Part shown: piece after piece, positions 25,236 through 32,423 of the stretch
Numbering within the stretch: the first letter of the stretch is position 1
How the letters are laid out: each line of letters opens with the position of its first letter
DNA from: Saccharofermentans sp.
GTDB lineage: Bacteria > Bacillota > Clostridia > Saccharofermentanales > Saccharofermentanaceae
Direction of reading: 5' to 3'
Length of the DNA: 44,099 nucleotides
NCBI GenBank assembly: GCA_024403655.1
Contig: JAKSRK010000011.1
Span: 1 to 44,099 of the forward strand
Program-made: the position numbers and the translations under genes
The notes under the pieces: model-generated
The model's database searches: none
Told to the model about the DNA's origin: nothing
Seen by the model: the letters and a program-made list of their open reading frames with translations, nothing else

Positions 25236-25279
25236 AAAATATACTTATATGTAAGATGTTTGTAAGTTCCGGGTAAGTT

Positions 25280-26146
25280 TCAGATTTTGCCCTCTTTAAA
25301 AAGTCTCATCATCTCATTGGTAAGACTTAAGTCGTCAGGCTGAAGAACTACTTCTTCTCTGCTTCTCCATTCCGCCAGTGAGAGCTCATCCGAATCTCTT
25401 GTTATGCTGCGGTCTCCGTCAACTTCGCAGAAGAAGCCGGCAAGGATATCGTCAGCCACGCCCCAGGGCTGAGACTTATAGTAAGTTATGTTCTTGACTT
25501 TAAGTCCTACCTCTTCCATTACTTCTCTTGCAACAGTCTCCTCGAAGGTCTCGCCTATCTCGGTAAAGCCTGCAACAAGGGCGTAATTGGTCGTAACTCT
25601 TCCGTTATACTTCGTAAGAATAATCTTCTCATTCTCCTTATCAAGGATACCTACGATAACTGCGGGAACTACTCTGGGGTAGATAGTGTTGCCGCAAGAA
25701 GGACAGACAAGTGCTCTTTCAGTCTCGCTCTTCTTGGTAGGGGTCGAACATCTTCCGCAGAATCTGTTATTGGAATACCAGGAATAAAGCTGCTTGGCGG
25801 TAAAAGCTTCGAACTTACCCTTGTGAGATACATCACTAAGGCCTCTTACCGTTCTGATCCTTGTATATTCATATCCGTCAGGCTTGATAAAGCAGCCGTC
25901 CGAATTATCGACAAGGTAGAATTCGTCCTCGTCGACCGTAAAAAGATATGTTGTCTTAAGAACTTTATTCTGCGCGGGGATATCTTCAAATCTCGGAAAT
26001 AGCTTACGACTTGAACCGTCTGATTCGGGCTCTGACTTAATAAGAAGTCCTTCGTCGGTAAAAACTACGGCGAGTGAACTGTCACTATGTCTCTTACCTG
26101 GATCGTAACTGTTAATAAGCTTATGGGGTAATATATCCTGAATCAT
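25280..26146 (-). CDS. nudC: NAD+ diphosphatase / NAD-decapping Nudix hydrolase
   Basis: A 288-residue NudC-type protein. The central zinc ribbon shows FCGRC and VCPSC pairs; the Nudix box is complete (G-x5-E-x7-REVMEEVG, in GFTEIGETFEE onwards), and the NudC-specific SQPW motif follows it. It hydrolyses NADH/NAD+ to NMNH/NMN and AMP and, in studied relatives, removes NAD caps from RNA. The N-terminal 115 residues are the usual variable domain. The ATG has GGAGG six bases upstream. It lies between an adhesin terminator with its own promoter on one side and the ppx inverted repeat on the other. Confidence 0.95.
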   Translation of the reverse strand: MIQDILPHKLINSYDPGKRHSDSSLAVVFTDEGLLIKSEPESDGSSRKLFPRFEDIPAQNKVLKTTYLFTVDEDEFYLVDNSDGCFIKPDGYEYTRIRTVRGLSDVSHKGKFEAFTAKQLYSWYSNNRFCGRCSTPTKKSETERALVCPSCGNTIYPRVVPAVIVGILDKENEKIILTKYNGRVTTNYALVAGFTEIGETFEETVAREVMEEVGLKVKNITYYKSQPWGVADDILAGFFCEVDGDRSITRDSDELSLAEWRSREEVVLQPDDLSLTNEMMRLFKEGKI

Positions 26147-26174
26147 TGCTGCCTCCGAAGTTTTGCTTTTACAA

Positions 26175-26183
26175 AGTATAACA
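26175..26183 (-). promoter_or_regulatory. Extended -10 promoter of nudC
   Basis: TGTTATACT on the minus strand just downstream of the adhesin terminator; predicted start near 26168, about 22 bases before the nudC ATG. Confidence 0.5.
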
Positions 26184-26189
26184 CAAGAA

Positions 26190-26216
26190 TCCGTCCGGTT
26201 TTTGTTCCCGGACGGA
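26190..26216 (-). terminator. Intrinsic terminator after the adhesin gene
   Basis: TCCGTCCGG and CCGGACGGA form a perfect 9-bp GC-rich stem with a 9-base loop, followed on the minus strand by TTCTTGTGTT. It begins 13 bases after the adhesin stop. Confidence 0.8.
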
Positions 26217-26228
26217 CCTTAAATCATG

Positions 26229-29096
26229 TTAGTCTTCTTTTGTTTTACGTATCGTATATGTAAGCAGTACCGTAAGAGAACCGAATGCAGCGATAAGTCC
26301 TGCGAGAGTAAAGTAAGACCTTGCTTCTCCTGTCTGAGGAATAGACTGCACCTCCTGTACTACTTCCGGAACCACTTCGGGGATAACTTCCGGAGGGACT
26401 GCCACAAGAGAAGAAACTATTCTTACGGGTCTTGATATAACCGTAGTTACTGCCTTTCGAACAGTAACGGTCTGCCCTCTGTAGTTAATATCCTTATGCT
26501 CGGCTACTTTTGTATTTGTGCTTACGTCGTAAAGCTCTTCATAGATGACAACATCTCCTTCGTACTGACTTGCATCGAAGTTAAAAAGAACCTCTACGCT
26601 TCCGTCTTCTTCTGTCGGAACAAACTCGCTTGAACCTGTTACGGTCTGCCCCTCTACGGTAAACACCCCGCCGCTGACAGGATCCATAAGAATACCCTGC
26701 GCCTTATATGTTTTACCCGGAATAAGATTCTCATACATAATCGTATCCACGATGCCTGTGTTTGATGTTCCCGTCACTTCCTTTGAACTTCGGTCAGCTC
26801 CTGTCGCGACAGTGCCTATTAAAGGAAGTCTTAAAGTCTGATTCTCGTCATTAATATCAGCATGTATTCCTACGATTCTGTCGTCTCTTTTTAAGACTTC
26901 ATATGCTACTATCGTATGTCCCTGAAGAAGGTAAGAATCTACCGTAACAGACACCTGTGTCACTCCCTCTGCTTCTTCCGGAATAAAAGTCGCAGAGCCT
27001 TCTATTCCTTCCAGCCTGTCGCCACTGTCTTTATCCGTAATGGTAAGAGTAAGCTCATACTCCTGCCCTGGGATAAGATTTTGGTAGTAAACATTATCCG
27101 TAAGTACAGTCTCTTCTGACAAAGTCACAGTGTCGCTGCTTCCTGACGCAAAGTCGATAAACATAGTCTGTCCTATGCCGTTTCTATCTGAGAAAGTCCC
27201 GTAAGGATTGTTGGACATATTAACATCAAGGTCATCTATAGTAATCTCAAAGGGATAGTATGTGGGATCAATCTCATATCCTTCGGGAGCAATTATCTCC
27301 GTGATAAGGTAGTGCTGTCTTGGAAGGCCTTCTTCAAAGTAGAAGCCGTCATTATCATTATCGGCGATAACGCTGTAGATAGTATCCGTATCTCTCTCGT
27401 AGCTGCCGTTGGCATTAACGTCAACATATATGGCGAACATGGCTCCGGTAAGAAGCATCTCCTCATTATCCGCATCCGTCTTGGTAAGGCTTATACTTCC
27501 GTGAGCATCGTTGGTGCAGCTTGTATTGTACAAAACCGGCTCTTCTATAGTGACGCTTCGTACTTCATCACTTAACTCATAGTTACCGTAAGAAGCAGTC
27601 TCTAGCAGAAGATAAGTTCCAACCCCGAGCCCCTCGAAAGTAATATAGGAGTCGCCGTCATTATCCCTGGCTTCATCTACGAATTCATTCTCCTCAGGAA
27701 TACCGTTAAGATTTATATCCCTGTAGATTGCATATGTCGTATAACCGATATCTTCACCAGTAACAGCATCCGTCTTATGAAGAACAATAGAAGTATTTAC
27801 GTGATTTTCCGCAGTAAGCGTATGGTCAAGATTTGCCGCAGTTACTTCGAAAGTATTATCTCCCTCCCATATACATACTGTCCCTGAAGGGCTTCTTTCC
27901 GTCACCAGATAAGATCCGTACAAAAGGCCGTCCATACGGGCCATGCCGTTACTATCCGTAGTAATTACTCCGATAAGCTCGCCGCTGCCTTCTCTTGTAA
28001 CTTCGAATTCAAATCCTTCGACAACACCGTAGTCGGATGACTTTTCTATAGTTACACTTCCGGTATCTCTTCCTAATCTTGCATAGCAGACTTTGCCTGC
28101 ACCCGCACTTAACTGTACAAGGTCCTGAGTATCAGAGCCTACTGCCCAGTTGCCGTCAGATGACCATGCTACAGAGGCTCTTGAAGAGAGATTACTGCTG
28201 GCCTTCAGATAGGCCTGAGTGATATCGGCAGGAAGAGTTACTACTACCGTCTCTCCTACTACAGTAATATTAGCGCCTTCTACTATATTGCCTTCATCAT
28301 CTGTTACTTCCAGTGTCCAGTCACTAAGCTGGGCCTGCGAAGACTCTTCGTAAAGATAGAAAGCACCGTCTTCAGAAGGCTTAACCTCCTTCATGTCTTT
28401 GGCTTCCGATAAGGAGCCGACTGCAAAAGACAGGCTGCCGCAGTGGCTCTGAACATAGCTAACAATATGGTCGTAGTACATATCAAAAGCCGCACCCGAA
28501 TCTCCGCCTGTGGTATGAATTGTTCTGGCAGGAGTGAAACCCGGATCAGGTGCTACATAGTTGAAGTTCGCGTCCCTTTCTCCTGTAATAGTCTCCCAGA
28601 TAAGTATCTGACAGGCTTCGTAAAGCTGAGTCGTTGTAGTACCGCCCGCTTCCGTTATGGGCTCATTGAAGGGCCCTAGGTCAGTTACGAACTGACCTCC
28701 GTCAACAGATCCGTTATAACCGTATGTCATGATTAAAGTCATGAAGTTCTCTATCTGACTGCCGCTTAAGAATCTGGAACTTAAGTGATTCCTTATATAG
28801 TCCGGGTCCTGTCGGAAAGCCGTTGAATCGTTGTCTCTGTGGTTACCCGGCTCAAGGCAGTACATTACCTGACGATCGTTAGTCGTATAGAAGATAGCGA
28901 ATCTGTTGCCTGATGCAGCCTTATGCCAGCCTCCCTGCATTGTGATATCACCGTGATCCCCTCCATATGCAAATATCACGCCTACACCCTGCTCCCCATA
29001 GCCGTCGGCTTTGACCGGAAGAGTAATGGCATTAAAGATAAGCGAAGGGATTAGCAGTGAAGCAAGAAGAGCTCCTTTTATAGTCTTTGATCTCAT
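26229..29096 (-). CDS. Sortase-anchored thioester adhesin with SpaA and VaFE (T-Q ester) domains
   Basis: A 955-residue surface protein. A signal peptide (about 1-30) is followed by a thioester domain: Cys80 in MYCLEPG and Gln163 in ACQILIW are placed as in domains that form a Cys-Gln thioester able to bond host amines. Three SpaA/Cna-B-like beta domains follow (about 345-640; motifs VTIEKSSD, IVLHKTD, ISLTKTD and closing TE or ET pairs), then two VaFE-type domains (about 650-885) with VAYE, VIYE, HADI...QT and HKDI...QT, in which a Thr-Gln ester is known for the family. The end is IPQTG (919-923), a hydrophobic helix and a basic tail: sortase substrate. No sortase or pilin genes are in the window. 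The start overlaps the DUF5688-like stop (ATGA). Confidence 0.93.
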   Translation of the reverse strand: MRSKTIKGALLASLLIPSLIFNAITLPVKADGYGEQGVGVIFAYGGDHGDITMQGGWHKAASGNRFAIFYTTNDRQVMYCLEPGNHRDNDSTAFRQDPDYIRNHLSSRFLSGSQIENFMTLIMTYGYNGSVDGGQFVTDLGPFNEPITEAGGTTTTQLYEACQILIWETITGERDANFNYVAPDPGFTPARTIHTTGGDSGAAFDMYYDHIVSYVQSHCGSLSFAVGSLSEAKDMKEVKPSEDGAFYLYEESSQAQLSDWTLEVTDDEGNIVEGANITVVGETVVVTLPADITQAYLKASSNLSSRASVAWSSDGNWAVGSDTQDLVQLSAGAGKVCYARLGRDTGSVTIEKSSDYGVVEGFEFEVTREGSGELIGVITTDSNGMARMDGLLYGSYLVTERSPSGTVCIWEGDNTFEVTAANLDHTLTAENHVNTSIVLHKTDAVTGEDIGYTTYAIYRDINLNGIPEENEFVDEARDNDGDSYITFEGLGVGTYLLLETASYGNYELSDEVRSVTIEEPVLYNTSCTNDAHGSISLTKTDADNEEMLLTGAMFAIYVDVNANGSYERDTDTIYSVIADNDNDGFYFEEGLPRQHYLITEIIAPEGYEIDPTYYPFEITIDDLDVNMSNNPYGTFSDRNGIGQTMFIDFASGSSDTVTLSEETVLTDNVYYQNLIPGQEYELTLTITDKDSGDRLEGIEGSATFIPEEAEGVTQVSVTVDSYLLQGHTIVAYEVLKRDDRIVGIHADINDENQTLRLPLIGTVATGADRSSKEVTGTSNTGIVDTIMYENLIPGKTYKAQGILMDPVSGGVFTVEGQTVTGSSEFVPTEEDGSVEVLFNFDASQYEGDVVIYEELYDVSTNTKVAEHKDINYRGQTVTVRKAVTTVISRPVRIVSSLVAVPPEVIPEVVPEVVQEVQSIPQTGEARSYFTLAGLIAAFGSLTVLLTYTIRKTKED

Positions 29097-30022
29097 GATT
29101 CGGCCTTCCTTTCGCTTGTGATATAAACTCGTCTTGTTGAAGCACTATAGTAGTAGACACAATCAGACAGGCGGTCGGATTCATCCACATCGCATTCGTT
29201 AATCTCCGTAACTATTCTTGCCAGTGCTTCAGGATCTTTATCTTCTGATGCCGTAAGCAGGATAAGTTCATTTACTGATGCCGGGAGAATAAAGAGGTCT
29301 GAATTAAGTTCTCTCGAGATATCGTGAAGGATCTCCTCATAAAGCATCGCATTGGCACCGCAGAAGTTATATCTGTTGGTAACCACATACATCCTCTGAT
29401 TACGCGGCATGTCGGGCATCAATTCTTCTTCACTAATAAGATCGCTTATGAGGTCTCTTATATCCCTCAAAACAGGAGGAAGAAGACCTGCCGTATTCTC
29501 CTTGGAGCAGTTATAGAGTTCCTCCTCACTAAGCCCCATAAGCTCCGAGAGTTCATCGGTAATAAGAACGCTTGCTACCCCTCCGTTAGAGAAGTCAATT
29601 ACCCATCTGTAAATAACAGACAGGTCAAGGAAGCTTCTGTGAGGAATACCTTCGAGCATCTGTGCGTTACTCTTTGTGTTTACCAGCTGGAAAATAATCT
29701 TATCCTTTGCCTTCTTGTAGTCTGTCTCAGGAAGAAGCTTCTTACCTGTCTGAAGGCCGTTTCTCATCATGCAGGCAAGATTATCCATCACATCTTCGTA
29801 GTCGGGGTCCTTAAGATACTCTTCGTAAAGTTCATTAAGACTTACCGTGGGAAGGACGGTTCTTGCCTGAGTCTTATCCGGAGGGCAGATGCTTATACCG
29901 TCAAGCTTCCTTCCTCTTTTTACATAAGGCATAGTTCTCACCTCATAGCTCTCATACTCTTCTCCCATGGAACTGATGAGATCAGCTGCAACATTCTTCT
30001 TGAATTCTTCGTAATCTAACAT
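29093..30022 (-). CDS. DUF5688-like protein upstream of the adhesin
   Basis: A 309-residue protein without signal peptide or membrane helix, so cytoplasmic. The beginning (YEEFKKNVAADL), the LPTVSLNELYEEYL segment and the central YRWVIDFSNG region resemble DUF5688, a family of unknown function common in gut Clostridia; the assignment is from memory of the family pattern. The ATG is preceded by AAGGAGG at 12 bases. The last codons overlap the adhesin start by 4 bases, so the two are translated together; whether it helps the adhesin is not known. Confidence 0.75.
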   Translation of the reverse strand: MLDYEEFKKNVAADLISSMGEEYESYEVRTMPYVKRGRKLDGISICPPDKTQARTVLPTVSLNELYEEYLKDPDYEDVMDNLACMMRNGLQTGKKLLPETDYKKAKDKIIFQLVNTKSNAQMLEGIPHRSFLDLSVIYRWVIDFSNGGVASVLITDELSELMGLSEEELYNCSKENTAGLLPPVLRDIRDLISDLISEEELMPDMPRNQRMYVVTNRYNFCGANAMLYEEILHDISRELNSDLFILPASVNELILLTASEDKDPEALARIVTEINECDVDESDRLSDCVYYYSASTRRVYITSERKAES

Positions 30023-30062
30023 GTCTTCTTAAATCCTCCTTGGTTTTTGGGACAAAACAAAA

Positions 30063-30089
30063 ACCGCATCGACTTAACGTCGACACGGT
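30063..30089 (-). terminator. Intrinsic terminator between thiN and the DUF5688-like gene
   Basis: ACCG/CGGT and TCGAC/GTCGA stack with a 2x2 internal loop and a 5-base apical loop; on the minus strand it is followed by TTTTTGTTTTG. It closes the def-to-thiN operon, but because a promoter-like sequence lies upstream at 30114-30142 it may also sit inside the adhesin operon leader. Confidence 0.8.
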
Positions 30090-30113
30090 CATCTAATCTG
30101 TGTACACGAGTTT

Positions 30114-30142
30114 ATATTAGTTGCAGCTGCCTCTCTTTACAA
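30114..30142 (-). promoter_or_regulatory. Possible promoter of the DUF5688-adhesin operon
   Basis: TTGTAA (30137-30142) and TAATAT (30114-30119) with a 17-base spacer on the minus strand; predicted start near 30107, at an 8-base palindrome GTGTACAC (30100-30107). The remaining part of the 165-base gap holds a weak GTCC/GGAC hairpin after thiN and nothing else recognised. Confidence 0.45.
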
Positions 30143-30187
30143 GGCCGGATTTCTCTCATATATCAGTCCCATTATTGGACCTTAGGA

Positions 30188-30844
30188 TTATAAAGGTGTA
30201 ATGATAAGAGCCATTTTGCCGGATTTTACTGTCACTTCAAAGCTGTCGCAGCCTTCCTTTAAGCTGTTACTTACCGAATAAGTTGAACCCGCATGAAGGT
30301 CAGCATCCTTAAGCTCATAAAAGAGCCCCTCGGAACTTACTCCCTTTACCTCTTCTCCAAAATCAACAGGTATAAGCGAGATATTAAGACCCGTATTCGG
30401 ATCAAGACCTTCCACGCTTATCTTATCCGGACCAATAAGAGGAATAACATCGCTAACGCCATCTGTCAGAGTGATGTCATATCCTTCATCCTTAAGCTTT
30501 ATAAGGAGCATTATATTGGCAATCATGTGATCGGGGCGGCCTGCAAGAGATACTATAAGTCTTATCTCATCACTTTTATCAAGCTGCCTTAATGCAAGCT
30601 CCGTATCAGTCATATCCTTTTGGACGGGGAAAACTTCAACGGGTATATCATTCCCGCTTATGTATTCTTTGGCTTCGGCTGATATAGAATCCAGGTCTCC
30701 GAGGAGCTTATCAATACGAAGACCGGCCTTAATGGCAACATCTGCACCGCTGTCTGCGCAGATAATCATCTCAGAATCAGATGCTATATCATGAACAATC
30801 TGAGGATTGATGTCAGGGCCGCCTGCTATTACCGTAACGATCAT
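30188..30844 (-). CDS. thiN: Thiamine pyrophosphokinase
   Basis: A 218-residue cytoplasmic enzyme that transfers pyrophosphate from ATP to thiamine. Motifs of the family are present: AGGPD at the start, ADSGAD, GDLDSIS, KDMTDTELAL and the GRPDHMIANI helix. Length is normal. The ATG overlaps the rpe stop by 4 bases (ATGA), and this is the last gene of the nine-gene operon. The rsgA-rpe-thiN order is common in Firmicutes. No TPP riboswitch precedes it. Confidence 0.95.
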   Translation of the reverse strand: MIVTVIAGGPDINPQIVHDIASDSEMIICADSGADVAIKAGLRIDKLLGDLDSISAEAKEYISGNDIPVEVFPVQKDMTDTELALRQLDKSDEIRLIVSLAGRPDHMIANIMLLIKLKDEGYDITLTDGVSDVIPLIGPDKISVEGLDPNTGLNISLIPVDFGEEVKGVSSEGLFYELKDADLHAGSTYSVSNSLKEGCDSFEVTVKSGKMALIITPL

Positions 30845-31518
30845 CTGATGCTGTCGTTTCCCGTCTTATTAAGTTCTTTTACGGTAGCTTCGGGATCTTC
30901 ACTCTTAAATACTGCGCTTCCTGCAACGATATGTCTGGCACCTGCCTTACTTACCTTTGCAATATTCTCGCCTCTTACACCGCCGTCTACAGCAAGTAAA
31001 GCCTCGGATGAATTATCGTCAAGCATCTTCCTTACAGCCTTAATTCTGTCATAAGCAGATTCCATGAAACTCTGCTCGCCGAATCCTGGATTAACAGACA
31101 TAACAAGGATAAGATCACAAGCTCCCTTCTTTGTAAAAGGCTCAAGAACCTTAATATCCGTATCGGGATGGATTGCAACACCTGCCTTAAGTCCAAGGCT
31201 TCTTATCTTCTCGATAAGGGCTTCAGGCTCCTTACTGCACTCGATATGGAAAGTGATCATATCGGAACCTGCCTTGGCAAAGGCCTCGATAAAATCTTCG
31301 GGATTTGTAATCATAAGGTGAGTATCGAAGGTCATACCTGTTACTTTTCTTAATGACTTAACTACAGGTACTCCAATGGAAAGGTTAGGAACATAATGGC
31401 CGTCCATAATATCAATATGAATGGATTCGCATACGCCCTCTATTCTCTTTATATCCTTCTCGAGATTAGCAAAATCAGCCGACAAGATTGACGGAACTGT
31501 CTTCACTTCATTGTTCAT
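30841..31518 (-). CDS. rpe: Ribulose-phosphate 3-epimerase
   Basis: A 225-residue TIM-barrel enzyme of the pentose phosphate pathway interconverting ribulose-5-P and xylulose-5-P. Recognised by PSILSADFANL, the catalytic HIDIMDGHYVPN, THLMI, VMSVNPGFGEQ and AVDGGV motifs. Length is normal. Its ATG overlaps the rsgA stop (ATGA) and has GGAGG inside the rsgA 3' end. Confidence 0.98.
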   Translation of the reverse strand: MNNEVKTVPSILSADFANLEKDIKRIEGVCESIHIDIMDGHYVPNLSIGVPVVKSLRKVTGMTFDTHLMITNPEDFIEAFAKAGSDMITFHIECSKEPEALIEKIRSLGLKAGVAIHPDTDIKVLEPFTKKGACDLILVMSVNPGFGEQSFMESAYDRIKAVRKMLDDNSSEALLAVDGGVRGENIAKVSKAGARHIVAGSAVFKSEDPEATVKELNKTGNDSIR

Positions 31519-32423
31519 CTTCGAACTCCTCCGCTGTAATTATTTCTCTGACTGTAAAGGAATTCATAGAACTCCTTATATCTGCCGTAACGGCCTTCGT
31601 CAATTGTACTGCCTATCTCTTCTCTTACCTTGCAATCACGTTCTGCTATATGTCTGCAATCGTCAAATCTGCATTCTACTGAATGCCTCATAACTTCGGG
31701 ATAACCTCCGACTACGCTCTTGTAGTCGACTCCCAGTTCAAAAAGGTCAAGAGAAGTAAATCCCGGTGTATCCGTTATGAATCCGTCACCGAATTCAAAA
31801 AGCTGGACGTGCCTTGTTGTATGCTTACCTCTCTTAAGCCTGTCGCTTATATCTCCGGTCTCCATTATGCTTCCGCCAAGAAGGCTGTTGCATAATGTAC
31901 TCTTGCCTACTCCCGAAGGTCCTGCCAGTCCTATCAGACCATCGCCTGCGAACTGAAGGATATCCTCTTTGCTGACGGGTTCATCAAGAGATGATATAAA
32001 GCAGCTGTATCCTGCTTCGGAATATATCGTCTTAAGCTTATTAGCTTCTTTTCCGTCAGTATCTGACTTTGAGAATACGATAAGGGGCCTGATGTCCATG
32101 GTTGAACATATAATCAGCATCTTATCCAGAAGCTTGAGATCAGGTTCGGGATCCTTTACCGCGAAGACTAATACCAATACGTCAATATTAGCAATCGCAG
32201 GTCTTACAAGAGAATTCTTCCTGGGATGAATCTTCTCAAGAACATAAGGAATATCAGGATCTCCCGAAGGTGCTATATCAACGATATCGCCTACGGCAGG
32301 TACCATCTTCTTATGCCTTATGCCGCCTCTTATCTGACAAAGTCTTATATCATCGCGGGAGACTCTTACAGTGTAAGTGCCTCCCACGCCTTTTGTTATT
32401 ATTCCTACCGAAGTCTCAGTCAT
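31515..32423 (-). CDS. rsgA: Small ribosomal subunit biogenesis GTPase
   Basis: A 302-residue circularly permuted GTPase assisting late 30S maturation. An N-terminal OB fold is followed by the G4-like FSKSD before the P-loop GPSGVGKST and the DTPGF (G3) motif, the order diagnostic of RsgA; a C-terminal zinc knuckle uses CRFDDC, His and Cys. The ATG at 32423 overlaps the prkC stop (TGATG). An upstream in-frame extension lies within prkC and is not family-like. Adjacent to the kinase/phosphatase pair, as in Bacillus, where PrkC can phosphorylate RsgA (known there, inferred here). Confidence 0.96.
   Translation of the reverse strand: MTETSVGIITKGVGGTYTVRVSRDDIRLCQIRGGIRHKKMVPAVGDIVDIAPSGDPDIPYVLEKIHPRKNSLVRPAIANIDVLVLVFAVKDPEPDLKLLDKMLIICSTMDIRPLIVFSKSDTDGKEANKLKTIYSEAGYSCFISSLDEPVSKEDILQFAGDGLIGLAGPSGVGKSTLCNSLLGGSIMETGDISDRLKRGKHTTRHVQLFEFGDGFITDTPGFTSLDLFELGVDYKSVVGGYPEVMRHSVECRFDDCRHIAERDCKVREEIGSTIDEGRYGRYKEFYEFLYSQRNNYSGGVRR

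Noticed and set aside
30023..30187. c-di-GMP riboswitch or tRNA gene before the DUF5688-adhesin operon
   Set aside because: The conserved riboswitch core sequences and a tRNA cloverleaf could not be found on either strand; only the terminator and a weak hairpin are present.
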